Source: Glandiceps talaboti (taxonomy: Eukaryota > Hemichordata > Enteropneusta > Spengelidae). Taken from it: a stretch of DNA of 64,000 nucleotides. The notes beneath the pieces were generated by a model. The model saw nothing but the letters and a program-made list of their open reading frames with translations, was not told the DNA's origin and made no database searches. Positions 18,463 to 31,747 of the stretch are shown here, piece after piece; within the stretch, counting starts at the first letter, position 1; the number at the start of each line of letters is the position of its first letter. The stretch lies in the NCBI RefSeq assembly GCF_964340395.1, contig NC_135551.1, forward strand, positions 22,838,503 through 22,902,502. Reading direction: 5' to 3'. A program made the translations under genes and the position numbers.

Positions 18463-18500
18463 CGTCGTCGTCGTCGTCGTCGTCGTCTTCATCTTCATTG
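18401..18500 (+). repeat. (ATC)n(GTC)n trinucleotide microsatellite
   Basis: ATC units with GTC and ACC interruptions are followed by a run of CGT units. Confidence 0.9.
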
Positions 18501-19524
18501 AAATAGACATCGTCACCACGACCACAGCCACAACCACGTGCACCAATACCACCATCAATACCAACAGGAACACGATGATTCCAAGAATCTGTACATGCAT
18601 AGTGGTTTGTCAGTTCGCAGGGTGGGTAAATAAGATACGGGAGAAGAAGGGAGGAGAGGAGAGGAGAGGAGATGGGTAGGGCAAGAGACGAAAATCATAA
18701 TAACACCCTGCATTTAAAATAAAAGCCCGCGATCAGGACAACATAAAAATGCTAAATCTATGTCGGTACTCATGTGGACATTTACTATGAGGCACAATGT
18801 CTGCACGTTCTGAAAACGTTGTATGATTATACAAGTGCAGTATCGTACATTTTGCCACGTGCCAGGTTGTTCCAATCGCTTAAAATCTAATCAAACAACC
18901 GTATGCCGTGTATATGCCGTTTGGCTTCGACAAATAAACAACCATCGGCTGCAATTAATTGAAGAAAAAGCATGAATGACACATCTGCTGTTTTTTCAAC
19001 GCATGTGTTGCAAAGCGATAAAAGATTTGAACAAACCAGTGAAACTATTTTGTATAAGTTATTCAACTCCTATTTCGTGAATAGCAACTCTGAATATTTA
19101 TTTAATTTTTTGTTTGAATGAATGAATAGCGGATAAATGTTATTGTTCAAATACTACTGAATATGTGTTATCTACGATCGAGTGATCGGATTAACAAAAT
19201 ATGATGCAGCAAAAAAGGGAAAATTGGTTAAATTAAAATGTTACTAAAAAATAGGTCTCGGCCAGAAATTTAAACTTTGACTACGAAATTTGAAACGGGG
19301 ATACATTTCATTAATTCATGTCTAAACACTCGATTGCTGAGATTTGTAATTAATTTCGCTTGGGGGAATTCTAAACTCCTGTCACTTATATGATTATCTG
19401 CAAAGAATATACTATTCCTAACTTATTGAAAATACAACACCCATTCTTTACATTGTGACTGTTCTTGCCTCTTGATGTTTTAAGTTTCAAAGGTGTTAGA
19501 TTTAAAAAAAGTAAACCATAATCG

Positions 19525-19525
19525 A

Positions 19526-19569
<44 letters not shown>

Positions 19570-19592
19570 CCACCACCACCACCACCACCACT

Positions 19593-19629
<37 letters not shown>

Positions 19630-19637
19630 TCATCATC
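19525..19637 (+). repeat. (ATC)n(ACC)n(ATC)n trinucleotide microsatellite
   Basis: The array is symmetrical, with ATC blocks on both sides of an ACC block. Confidence 0.95.
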
Positions 19638-19847
19638 TTTTAAAGGAACATTTATTCCTGTTTAAACCCTGTTACAATTTAAAAAGGCTAAAAATACATA
19701 CAAGGGTAGCAGGGCGAACATACTCTAGTAGAGTACACGGTGCGAAGATATTGTCTCGAAAGATTCTATAATTACAAATACATAGGTGAAAACGGTACAT
19801 GTACATGTAATATCGGAAAAAAATATTTAAGTTGTAAGTGAACAGTT

Positions 19848-19950
19848 ATCATCATCATCACCATCATCGTCGTCATCGTTACCACCACCACCACCAGCAC
19901 CACCACCATCATCATCATCGTCATCGTCGTCGTCGTCGCCGTCGTCTTCG
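19848..19950 (+). repeat. Mixed (ATC)/(ACC)/(GTC) trinucleotide microsatellite
   Basis: It has the same unit types as 19525-19637 but is more interrupted. Confidence 0.9.
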
Positions 19951-21869
19951 CCAATAGCACAAATAACATAATAATCACCAGAATCATAATCAAAACAAAT
20001 TTCATGAAAAAGCAAATTCCCTGTTGTTTTATATACATATGTCATGTGTATACGCACAGGTGAATAAATGGGTTGATTGGTGTCGCTAGATCACACAGGT
20101 GACGGCAAGTCATCAAAGCGTGCAAACAGGATAACAATATTTCAAACTTTAACATGGGACAAACCATTGTAAAATGGGTGATGAACCAACAGTTATGGGA
20201 ACGGCAGGTCATAGCAATTTATTTCACTTCGTTTTATTTCACAAGTGTAGATGTCTTTGGCATAGAACACAGTTGCATTTGATGTATCTGCCTCAAGAGA
20301 GTCGAATCATATTAATATCACTTGGACTGCGAGCATTGGAATAAATGCGTTTTAGTTTCAAGGGAGCTTTTTAATTTACTTTAATAACGGTCGAAAGGGT
20401 TGCATATAATAGGGACCTAGAGAAGAATGTAAGTGTGTATAAATGTTCAAGGTCTGTTACACAGTGTAGTAGGTCTGATGGTTTTTTTTCATCAACTCAG
20501 ATTTGAGACAGTAATGCGTTTACTAACCTGTAAACTGAACCACTTACCGCTTTAATATCGTATTTTGAGAAATGTGGTGTCAAGCCTGGTAGCAAGATGT
20601 ACCTGTGGCGTCATTTGAGCTCAAACTAGACTTGAAGAAATTAAGGATACCCTACATACATGGTTATGTATTTATTTATGTCATTTTCTCAACCCTTGCA
20701 ATACGTCCTTTACTTGTGCAGAAATCGAAAATGGAAAATAAATAAAGAGATAAATAAAGCAGTAAAACAGCCACCAACCCCATCCCCCACAAAAAAGAAA
20801 ACATTGGCAACGTATGATAAGAAGCACCGTCCATTTCATTTTAGTGTTCACTGGTTGTGTTTGGAAATCATGCAGACACCAATAATGAGCTGTACATGCT
20901 ACACTTCAACATAGTAAGATTGAATGAATACAGTTTCTTGCGACATTTTGTCTAAATTAAATTAACTAACGTGACACCATGCAGACATAAAATGAACAAA
21001 TCAAAACATTGGCGCCCTCATGTCCACGTCTAATTGCATCGCGTTTTATAAATGTTGTATGTCGTTTAGACAAAATATATACAAAAATTGAGATCTTGCC
21101 ATCTTAAAGTGTAGAATGTGCAGTTTCTGAATGTTTGTATCAAACAGTCAGCTAACACTAACATGAAATGGGCTGTAATCGTTTTATCATATCACTGTGA
21201 AGTATTTCATTTGTGTATAATGTAGATAAACAGTTTTCTCTTCTCATACAAAATTTGATTCTTGACAGGCGCAGTCAAACTGAATTGTGCGGAATCCTCT
21301 TGGGAGACGTCATCTAACCCAGTGTTCTGTTTATTTCTTTTTCGTCCCTACAGCCAGTATCATTTCATGGACAGTATGATTTACTCGACAGCTGTGTTAT
21401 TTGCTCATGGTTAAGTGTGTTTCTATATGCTGTAATACAACTCCAGGATATCTAGCATCTCTTTCTCTCTCTCTTCCCATTCCTGTAAATACGGTTCCAT
21501 CTGTAGAATACGTGACGTTCTAATTCTCACGATTTGCGACCGAATTGTATCGTGCACATGGATAATGACGTAATCTAAATTCATAAAGTCTGAAGTTTTA
21601 TGGGTTAAAGGCATACAGTCTGTAATTTTATTGGTTTCGATAGTTTATTTGTTTCATTCATAAAGATGATATGATGATACACTTTTTTTTAGTACCAAGA
21701 GCTTTTGAAAAAAACTATGTTTTCAGTATTCAAGAATCGCTGTATTTTCAACCATACCTAGCATGGTGTCGTCGAATTTACCACTCTAAAGATTAGTGTG
21801 TGTCTATTATGTCTGTGTCCTTTTGTACATTTACGTTCGCCAAAAATCAGCTTGTTTTGCCACATTAAG
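19951..21869. other. No gene recognised
   Basis: Unique AT-rich sequence. Short frames only. Confidence 0.6.
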
Positions 21870-22240
21870 GTAGAACATCGTACACACCCCGGAATCAATT
21901 TTCAATGTTCTGAAAGCTCTTCAAATTTTGCAGTTTGAAAGCTTGTTTGAAGTTATAAAAGAAATAAAATTATAAAATTTTGTTTGCACTATTTCTTTTC
22001 AAGGGAATCAACTTTCTTGTATTTTCCCCATAGAGTAAGCACAGTACTCGGTGGCCATATTGGATTCTATAATGGCTTAGGTAAATGGGTTTTATATCAT
22101 TTTGACCTATATTTAAACAATTTGTGAACCCCCCCCCCCCCATTTTCCCTTGATTTGCACTGGGAATGGGTTTGAGTTCTCTTCAATATAAGATGTTTAA
22201 ACAGTTTATTTCCGAGGTGCACTCTAAATTACAAAGATTA
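21870..22240 (+). repeat. Dispersed repeat family B, copy 1
   Basis: The segment shares an extended, collinear match with 59700-60035 in the same orientation. It is best around TTTTCAAGG, then TATTTTCCCCATAGAGT, then GGCCATATTGGATTCTA (22000-22075), and weaker similarity continues on both sides. It lacks visible terminal inverted repeats or coding sequence. A poly-C run at 22129-22141 lies inside this copy only. Confidence 0.55.
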
Positions 22241-25200
22241 ATCAACAACGCTGTTGACCGAACAGCCTACATAGTTTCGGCCAAAAGGGCATTAATTATC
22301 AAATATCAACCATTTGTTGATGAGCACCTGGGCAGTTAATTGGATTGTGTGTGTTTCTGTGCAAAGTAGTTAAGCATATCCAAAATGGTCATTTTTGAAA
22401 GATGGCGAAATTAAAAATATATAGGGAAGAGGGTTAGTTCGTCAAATCATTCTAACAACAAAACTGTGGCGTTATGTCGTTTAAATAAACTAAGAATGTA
22501 ATTGGTGTTGCCTCCAAAAACATTCCAATCAACTTGCTATCAAGACAAGTCTTGATGTCTGTCCTAACCTAGTAATTGACATCAGGAATGGCAATCCGGA
22601 TTCAAATCAGAATCTTAATCAAAAGCTAATAACACTGACTGAAATTCCGTCAAAGGTTTTCTTATCGTTTCACAACTTGTGTATTTCATCCATCAACAAT
22701 TATGTTTAATGTAAGGGCATTTTTTCTCATTAAATTTGAGGTATGATTGGAAGTATTTCTTCAGACTCGCTGTGTGGTAGTTTTGATTTTGTTTCATCGA
22801 TAATCTTAGAATGTTTGTCGTTATATCAATTAATCAATGAAAATGTGATTGATGTACATAAAGATCCACACATCATTATCAAGCTCAACAATTGTAAATA
22901 TTAAATTCCTCCTGGAATTTTGTTGTGGCTCGATATTTCATTGCTATAACGATCTCACCGAGATTGATTAATCTCCAAGTGTGTACATAGTGTGTTCAGC
23001 TGTCGTAGGGTGTTGGAAGTTCTCTGCAGCTTACTCACAGATTGGCTGTGACATGAAACAACATCGAACGATAATTATGAATGACTGTTTGTGTTTGGCA
23101 GGACATCCCTCGCCAACCATAGGTCCCTGGTAATTCCACAAGACTGAAATCAGACTTCGATTTTACCCTTCACTTGTTCGTCACGGTTTTGTTTGCGGAG
23201 AATGCTGCATTTTACGGCAGGTACAAATTCAGTTTCTGTAACTGAGTTAGGAGCTTGGGGAATAAAGTAGGACCATTAAAGGGTCCGCACGCAAAGTTCA
23301 CATACTTGGGTCATGGTATACTGTCACATATACAAATGTGAACGCACACGATCACGAGGTCGAAAGGAGCCGACATGTCTATGAAATCATTTTCAAATTT
23401 CATGTATGCCCCAAATGTCTATAACCATATATTTCATAGAAAAACGGGGGTAGAATGACTATTAGGGACAACTAGAAATCACGGACATCCCTAGGAACGA
23501 AGGACGATCTTTCGAATAACTGGGTAACAGGTTGTGTGACTGGTTTGAGCAAAGGACATAAGCGATAAATTTGGAGTAAAAGGCAAATGTTTATTATTCA
23601 TAAATAGCAGAGTATTAAGTTAGCATTTTCTGCTGTCATCAGTTTAACTCTGTGCTTTCTAAAACACACAGGTATTCCATACCTCCAATGCAGCTATTAA
23701 ATGATTCACAAACATTGTGCAGGCTTATTCAAAATCAATAAGTTTGTCTACATGAACGCTGCAGTGTGGGAAAATATAGACTACCGCCTACTTGTGGAAA
23801 AAAATTGCCATGATTTGCATAGGAACAACCTGTGCTGCGACGAGATCACATCTGATTTTAACTCATACCAATCGTCTAGATTCAAAACAATTTTTCACGA
23901 CAACCAGAGATCAGGCAAATACTGACTAATTGATATCGCGGTTGTTGCGCGTGTCAAAATTCTATACGAAGTAATCGACCAATGTCGTGAAAGCTTCGGG
24001 TCATCAAAGTGTGTCGAAACCATTGTTTGAATACTAATTAGTCTTCTAGTTCTGTGTATCGGTGACAGACTGAGTGCATCGCTCTCCTCGGCCACTCTGG
24101 TTTAGCACCAACAACGTCCTCTTTCGTACTCCCGGAATGTGTGTTACTTGGGTCTGTTCATATCAAAAGTTCTGGTGAGTATGATTGTCCATCTTCTAAA
24201 TTCTGTTATTCAAACCATAACTCTTTAAACAATGAGCACAAGGTCGTACACGAGAACAGAAGCTATGTAAATTAGACATACATCAAGTGTCTAAACACAC
24301 AGTTGTGAATGCTAAATTAGAAATCAAGTTCGACAGAGAAAAACAAATTAATTTAATGTACCGTGTAGATATAGAACTAAACTACAAGCAATTTACCATC
24401 GTTTTATGAATTCAATCCGCTAGGCTGATAGCCGTTGTAACTGCATAAAGGTACGTGTGAGCCGATAGTCATCAAAAGTCCATGAAAAGGCCTTTACTTA
24501 ATGACAGCTAGGAGAATTCACGTCCCGATAGAATACAAATATACATTACCAAAGAAAACTCGAAAACGTGATTCAGTAGCACAGTAAACTAAACATCGAT
24601 AAAGGTAGTCTTCCGGAGGACACTTCACTATCATTGTTTGTAGTTACTTCTGAAAACATTCCCCGCTCTGTTGAATACTTCCGTTTGCAAATCCCTCCCC
24701 GTTGAAAATCTATTAGTTCATATATGTTAAAATGTATGTTGCGTCACCCTCACTTTGATAGATCAAGGGAAGTCTTGTTAAATATCTTCAAAGCGAACGT
24801 CTCACTATTCCGCCATCACGTATGTATGTTCATCTTCATTTCAGTACTGGCTGTTACATGTTAACATAAATTTCTTCATTACCGAAGACTATTTCGAGAC
24901 AAAGTACAATAACATTCGTAAACACTTTTCTTGCAAATAGTAGTAAAATTTGGCGATTTTAGCATCTAACGTTTAGGAGTGGTATTAACTATGCAGACGC
25001 TGGGATACACTCAGAGCTGACACTCAGACAAACTAAACTATTAAAATAGAATGTCATTTTGATGTTAGAGATATTGTTAATTATTGTAACTCAGAGGAGA
25101 TTGCAGTCAAATCATTATTCCTGGACGAAGTGCCTGTTTGCATCCAAATATATTATATATTCTCCATTGTGTGGTCGAATCTATTTCAGGTCACACACGA

Positions 25201-26879
25201 GGGTCACGATTCGCATCATTTACCAAGCCTAAACCAGAGGCTATTGTATAAATAAATAACACTGAGACTCGACGATGATCCCTTCTATGTAAAACATTTC
25301 AATGTTTTTACTAACTTTTTAGCATGTTTCCCCTTGTATGATAGATACAAACTATTTCTATTTGTGTGTTGAAAATGTGTAACCATTTTGAAGGAAATGC
25401 TAATTTCGAGTTGTAAAAACTGTTCCCCGTTCAAAACAATAACGGAAATACTGTTACAAATTAATTTGGGGTCTTTACAATGTGTTTGTCGCTTACATAG
25501 AACATTTGTTCAAAATTTTGATTTTTTCCCCTCCACAATTAAAGAATGAAGTTGTATGACACGATACATCATATCATAACCTTTTACTATAATGATAAAA
25601 TGCCATTTACCAAAGATTACGAATTGTGTGCGAAAACCTCGCCAGGCAGAAAAAGGAGTTATATTTGTTTTCAAAACATGTTCGACAATTTGTCTTTTTT
25701 TTTTCAATTTGTACATTCATTTTTTTAAAACAACACAGTCATGATTATCAAGTAAGTGTGGGTGAACATTCGAGACTAATAGTAGAATAGACTACAAGGA
25801 AAATTAACATATGAAAAGATAATTCGTTCTTATCTACATGACAAACATACTAAATAGTCTTTTATTTACCTTTGCAATGTAACATGATGTTCCATGCGTG
25901 ACGTCACGGTGGACGACATCGTCACTTGCGTGGACAGGAAGGACTAACCTAGACAGAGTGCAGTTTTAGTGCGACTATTGTGGGGTCACAAGGTTGTATG
26001 TGAAATCTTTATACTGCGTGATTTTCATCTGATAGCAAAGGTAAAATATACATGAATGGAATACAACATATTTGAGTGGAAACAACTGAGTAATTCGTGC
26101 ATGTCCCGTGTGAAAACTCACTTAGAGTATTATAGCATACGAGAATTTGATGACGAACGAGTGTTCGTTCACCGTTTCCCACTATATAAGCCGTGTATAC
26201 AAAGATTATAAGCAAAAGCCCTAAAGTATCAGACTAAGCATTAATGTAAGTGTATCTATCTCAAGAGATTTTAGAATATGGGCAAAGTGTTTGATTGTAG
26301 ACAATACAATTTAGAAAAATCAGTAAGGATGTTGATTTTATCCTCCATTGGTCATGCTTTTAGACAATCAAGTGTTATAATGGAAAAAAATGTCTGTTTT
26401 TCTGTTTAGCTATACCGCTTTGCAATTATTCACCAATATGAACAGCGTCGTGAAATATATGTTGTGAGCTACATCCGAACTAAAATATCTTTTGAAGGGG
26501 GGTGTCTATAAATTGATCGTCAGTAATCCCGTATTGCAACATCCATACAGTTGAAATGAGTTGTGTTTGCCCTGCAAGCATTAATAAAATGATGGAAATA
26601 GAATCAATTTCTGTTCAGGATATTGTGATAATTTAAGTCTGCCAGTGGTTTTACGACTTGTTCCATGAAATATGCCTGGTAGCTGAATGTTCATTTTGAA
26701 ATGTGCGTGGGTAATACATTTAACAAGTAAAGGATATTGACAACGCTTTCAACAAAAATGATACACATACATGTTTTCGAAATAAATACTCAAACACGTC
26801 CGGGTGGAAACAGAAGGGCAAAAGCATATACATTTTTGTTCCTACACGTAATAATTGTTGGAATGCAAATAGCTAGAGC
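22241..26879. other. No gene recognised; one CRE palindrome
   Basis: Unique sequence. TGACGTCA at 25899-25906 is the only notable short motif. Confidence 0.6.
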
Positions 26880-27750
26880 TATAGCTATCGTGCTTTGTAC
26901 CCCTTGATTGCGAAAATCATTATACCAAAATTTATGAAATTTGAAACTTGCTTATTTATGATACTGCCACATTACCAAGAATCATTAATAATGTAAATGG
27001 ATCATTAGGATAGTTACATCAACAAGCTTTATAGGTCGCACGCACCTTGTTGTTATCTGCGTATGTACCATATTATGTGAAATTGCAAACTTGAATTCTT
27101 TGGATATTGCGTAAAATTAATGAAAATCATTAATTATGCAAATCACAGATTACAACTAAAAACTACAGCAGCAGCCTATATCAAATACGTGTGCATTATT
27201 ATCATCAATGTATGTAATCATTTATATGGCATTTGAAATAACCATTCTAAAGAAATAGCCTAATTAATAATATCAATAATTATGCAAATGACTGAATACA
27301 AATCAATTACAAACTACATCAGGAAATTTTAGCAAACACTTGCACTTTGTTATCATCAATCCATATACCAAACTGTATGAAATTTGAAGCTTACACCTTC
27401 CTAAAATATAGCCTGATTACCGAAAATCATTCATTGCGCAAACGGACATTTAAACGAAATACTATGCCAATAGGCAATTTTATAGGACATGTGTGCTTTG
27501 TTAAGATTGGTGCATGTACCAAATTATATGGAATTCGAAAATTATTTAATTATGCAAATTGATCAGTAGGCTTAAACGTTGTATAGGACGTATGCGCTCT
27601 GTTAACATTAACATATTTACAACATAACAGGAAATCTAAGCATGCACTGTTAAGATATGCTTTAAATATTTATGCAAATACCTCATTAATATCTGTAGGA
27701 TGTTTGCCAAAACCTAAACAGTTCTAGCCATAATCCTAAACAATATGTGC
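26880..27750 (+). repeat. Six-unit diverged tandem repeat, ~146-bp unit
   Basis: The anchor TATGCAAAT or a variant occurs at about 26990, 27135, 27281, 27435, 27551 and 27671. Spacings are 145, 146, 154, 116 and 120 bp. Each unit also carries a TGCACTTTGTTATCATCAAT-like start, a GTACCAAATTATATGAAATT-like block, and ATAGCCTAATTA. The last units are shortened by deletion. Confidence 0.65.
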
Positions 27751-28625
27751 ACCAAACTTCGTTGAATATTGAGCCAGCCACTTTTTGTTAGAGTGTTTTC
27801 CAATTAGAGTCAATATTGTATGTCGATGAGTCCTGTACACCGCGCTAGTAGTGTGTGCATATGTTACAAAATACATCATGGCGGTTAGTCACGTGTCTTA
27901 AAGTGGCACAGGCTGAATTCGTATGGTTTCCTCAAGTGAAAATGCTTACTCGACTCGATCATGCTACTTAGTATAATATTAATGTATTAATACACCTTTA
28001 AATTTCATGTTAGTAAATACAATAAAGGCAGAAAGATATTTAATTGGCAGACGAGATAACGATGTCGAAATAGTCGTTTTTTGCATTTTATCGAAGCTTT
28101 TAAAGTTTTACAAGTATCTCACAAGTTTTGAAAATAATACCACACAGCCAGTGTACTGGTCCGAATCAGAACTCTATATCATTTCCCCTCTAAAATGTTA
28201 CCAAAGGCGATTTATTTTGTTTGCGTATGTTTTTATAGTAATAACGTGGGAGAGAAATTGATACACTGTCTTTCAATAAAATGTTAGAATACTTATTACA
28301 TGACGGCGTCATGCATTGATAATATACGACTTGGCGTGGTCTATATCTGTATGTAAAGCATACCTGTATGTCTATTCCAATTTCCGTCGACGTACAGTAA
28401 GTACGAATTTAAGTACGTGTAATATATAGAATTACATATTTTTATGTTTAGAAAACAGGAATATTGGCTGCAATCACCCCCCCCCCCCTTCCCCTAAAAA
28501 CAATAGAACTGAATGTTTGCTTTCATCAATACTGTCCGTTTTAAACATATACGTCTCTTCGTGTGAAGAGGGATACTGGTCCGCGCGCACATCATCACAG
28601 GGGCACAATGCAATATAAACAGACA
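27751..28625. other. No gene recognised
   Basis: It contains GTCACGTG at 27888-27895 and a C run at 28478-28488. The 84-codon frame at 28007 is unrecognisable. Confidence 0.55.
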
Positions 28626-28761
28626 TAGGTAGGCAGGTAGGAAGGCAGGCAGGCAGGCAGGTAGGTAGGTAGGTAAGTAGGTAGGTAGGTAGGTAGGTAG
28701 GTAACCTGATATTTAGTAGGTGGTGGATAGATGGGTGATTGGACAAATAAGCGAGATTGCG

Positions 28762-28797
<36 letters not shown>
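28626..28797 (+). repeat. (GGTA)n/(GGCA)n then (ACAG)n microsatellites
   Basis: GGTA/GGCA units run from 28626 to 28703. After a 57-bp spacer, about nine ACAG units follow at 28761-28797. Confidence 0.9.
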
Positions 28798-29396
28798 TAT
28801 ATTCTAGACTTCAGTATTCACTACACCATATTAAGTCTGTGCATGCATTTGTTGCAAGAATGAATAAATGATAATATGAAAGTAGTTTTGGTAATCAAAT
28901 ACTGACAGGTTCCTGTGATGGTTGAAAGAATATGTCCATACATAAATAGCATTTCTGAATCGTCTTTATGAGGGGAAGCATAATACAAGCATCAGAGTGA
29001 GTTCAAATTCCGGAATTAGTGATGTACATGTACGTGTATAGTAATCCTTCCTACAAATATATCAATCCGAAGGGTCACAAACAGAGACCTTACTACCTCC
29101 TTGTTCCGTTTAATAAGGTATGTACAACGTCGTCTGGTGGGAGATAAGATAGATAGACTGAAGTTTTAACTTGGAATAAAAACACACAAAAAGTCTAATA
29201 ATTCTCATTTCACTATTACATTATTACCATTTGTCGAACAAATCCCCCCCCCCCTCCGACAACCTAATGTATCTACAATTCACATATTACGTATCTGGCA
29301 AACAAATAACATATGTATAGGTTTCCTACTACTAATTGGTCACACGCAATTACACGTTTGTGTCCCAATCATTGATATTACAAACTGGCGATTAAC

Positions 29397-29429
29397 AGTA
29401 GCAGTAGCAGTAGCAACAGCAGCAGTAGC

Positions 29430-29499
<70 letters not shown>

Positions 29500-29510
29500 T
29501 AATAGTAGTA
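29397..29510 (+). repeat. (GTA)n microsatellite at a LINE 3' end
   Basis: CAGTAG/CAGCAG variants lead into a long GTA run that ends about 10-20 bp from the (TTTA)n tail of the minus-strand LINE-like element. Confidence 0.95.
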
Positions 29511-29515
29511 GTTTT

Positions 29516-29905
29516 AGTTTATTTATTTATTTATTTAGTGACTTGCAACTTAGTGACTTGCAACTCAAGGAGTTGTCCAGCCTAATGGACTTCAACGTCA
29601 CCATTGCATACAAATCATACTAACAGTATTACAAGCTTGAGAGCACACACAATATTAAGAAGTACAAGTACATTTACATCATTACATGTATACACTGGCA
29701 AAACAAATCCCCTTAAATATACATGAGCTCTAGATCTCTTCGTTTATAAACTGGCCTTTTTTATGAATTTTGCTAGTGGTCCTACTGGTCCGAAGAAAAT
29801 GTAACTTAGTTTTCTTCCTGTGTATAGTTTATTAAAGAATAGAGGGTGCAGATTACTCAGAATAGAGCTCAAATATATAGATGTGACAATATATGTGATT
29901 TGTCA
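29516..29905 (-). mobile_element. Probable LINE 3' end (degenerate), minus strand
   Basis: Read on the minus strand, a frame open from 29902 to a stop at 29744 ends in GRKLSYIFFGPVGPLAKFIK plus a short tail. It is followed by about 200 bp of apparent 3' UTR. That UTR contains a perfect 6-bp hairpin (29561-29575), two tandem copies of a 15-bp unit (29535-29564), and a terminal (TAAA)n tail at about 29519-29534. Beyond the tail lies a long (TAC/GTA)n microsatellite. A terminal hairpin followed by short tandem repeats is the layout of L2/CR1-like 3' ends. Upstream codons in the same frame contain stops, so the copy is dead. The peptide itself is not diagnostic, and the LINE call rests mainly on the 3' end structure. 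Confidence 0.4.
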
Positions 29906-30783
29906 TTGCTTTTTTAACCAATCAGGGGGAACCTTTAAAGAGGCTTATCTGTCAAAGGTGTTGAAATTCAAGTATACATAAATTATGGTAGTCTGAACTA
30001 AATGACTGACGAGGTTGTATGTACTGTGATGTGCACTATTATAGTAAGGGGGCAATAACCGGCAGTATCTATAGGCGATACAGACTGAAACTTCTACCGA
30101 AGATGTCCTGAAAATCTGTCAAATAGAAATGCCCTTATCAGAACCATAAACCATTTTCTGTATATCTAGCCATCATACACACATCCATCGGTTAACACAT
30201 AGCATTCCTCTCGTTTCCTCTTTGAGGAAGAAGTCATGACAATTTAATACTCTCTAAAACGATGTACAAGCTATAATAGTGAAGTCAAACTATCGACTCT
30301 TTGTCAATAAAGCCTCTCGAATAGCTATGTTAATCTACGTTTACTGCCTGCTATAAACATTCGCCGTACTAAAATATCAATTCTCCTTCCCGTATTTCTA
30401 GTCTAAATGGACTTATTTATAGGGGCGATAAAAAACAATAGATTGAGAAACATGGCACGTTTAACCGCGTACCAAGTTATTATACGAAAGAAGTCAATTT
30501 TGCGTTGCAACCATAACTTTTGACTTACAAAGATTCTTATTTCGTTCTATAGTTTGTTTTTGCGATAAAACGTAAACCCCAAATTTTTCAAAAGATTCGG
30601 ATGGAGCAATTTGTGGTGTCTGGCGGTATATTTTGGATATCTACTACTATTTTTTGTTAAATAATGTGGTCATTGGTGGTGACACACTAAGATAGTTGTT
30701 TGTCGTGGTAACTCATGCACATCTCTTTATGCTAAAATCGTTTCACGGCCACACAGACCTCGGTCAACCTGATATATTACATT
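29906..30783. other. No gene recognised; may include further decayed LINE sequence
   Basis: Reading the minus strand beyond the LINE-like end gives a frame broken by several stops with no reverse-transcriptase motif. The 5' limit of the element is therefore unknown. Confidence 0.4.
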
Positions 30784-30789
30784 GATGAC

Positions 30790-30858
<69 letters not shown>

Positions 30859-30862
30859 AATA

Positions 30863-30914
<52 letters not shown>

Positions 30915-30926
30915 CGATGATGATGT
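30784..30926 (+). repeat. (GAT)n microsatellite
   Basis: About 45 GAT units with a single AATAAT interruption at about 30858. The poly-Ile, poly-His, poly-Ser and poly-Met frames over it are artefacts. Confidence 0.95.
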
Positions 30927-31440
30927 TGACGACGTCGGCGGGGGGGAAGGAGAGGAACAAAAGCATGACGACCAAAGAAGGCCACTTAGACTCAATCATC
31001 AATATTGCATTCGTTACATGGTCATAATAACATTTTAACGTACATGTAATCAGGTAGTGCTAGTAAAATTGCTCTTTTAATCAATTTCCTGTATTCCTTG
31101 AAGACAAGATAAAATTAAAGGGTGTTTTTTAAAGGAAACACCATCATCCTGTAAATAACAGAAAACTATAAAAGTGTATTGTTTAATGGTCAAACATTTT
31201 ACGCCATGAAATACATGTGTACGTGTATAAAATTTGATAGAAGAATACCCGATATGTAAGGAGTGTTGGACTGTTATACCTGTGAGGCTACGTCATTAAT
31301 AATTGTAACTAATCTTAATAAGTTAAAGAACAAGAATTCAATTGAAAAATTTAAAGCTTGAACGCAACATTTGATTTCAACATCCTAAATAGTTCACGAA
31401 AATAAAGTGTACAGCTGGAATTCTTAAATATATAAACGTA

Positions 31441-31509
31441 CACACACACGCACGCATGCATGCATGCATACATACATACATACATACATACATACATACG
31501 CACATACAT

Positions 31510-31542
<33 letters not shown>

Positions 31543-31747
31543 TATATACACACACACATACATACATACATACATACATACATACATACATACATACATA
31601 CAATATACATACATACATACATACATACATACATACATACATACATACATACATACATACATACATACATACATGCATGCATGCATACATACATACATAC
31701 ATACATACATACATACATACATACATACATACATACATACATGCATG
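31441..31747 (+). repeat. Compound (ATAC)n microsatellite
   Basis: An AC/ACGC start, an ATGC block, and ATAC units with AC interruptions to about 31747. It is the longest array in the window. Confidence 0.95.

Noticed and set aside
30727-31027. Poly-Ile, poly-His, poly-Ser and poly-Met frames
   Set aside because: All arise from the same (GAT)n array.
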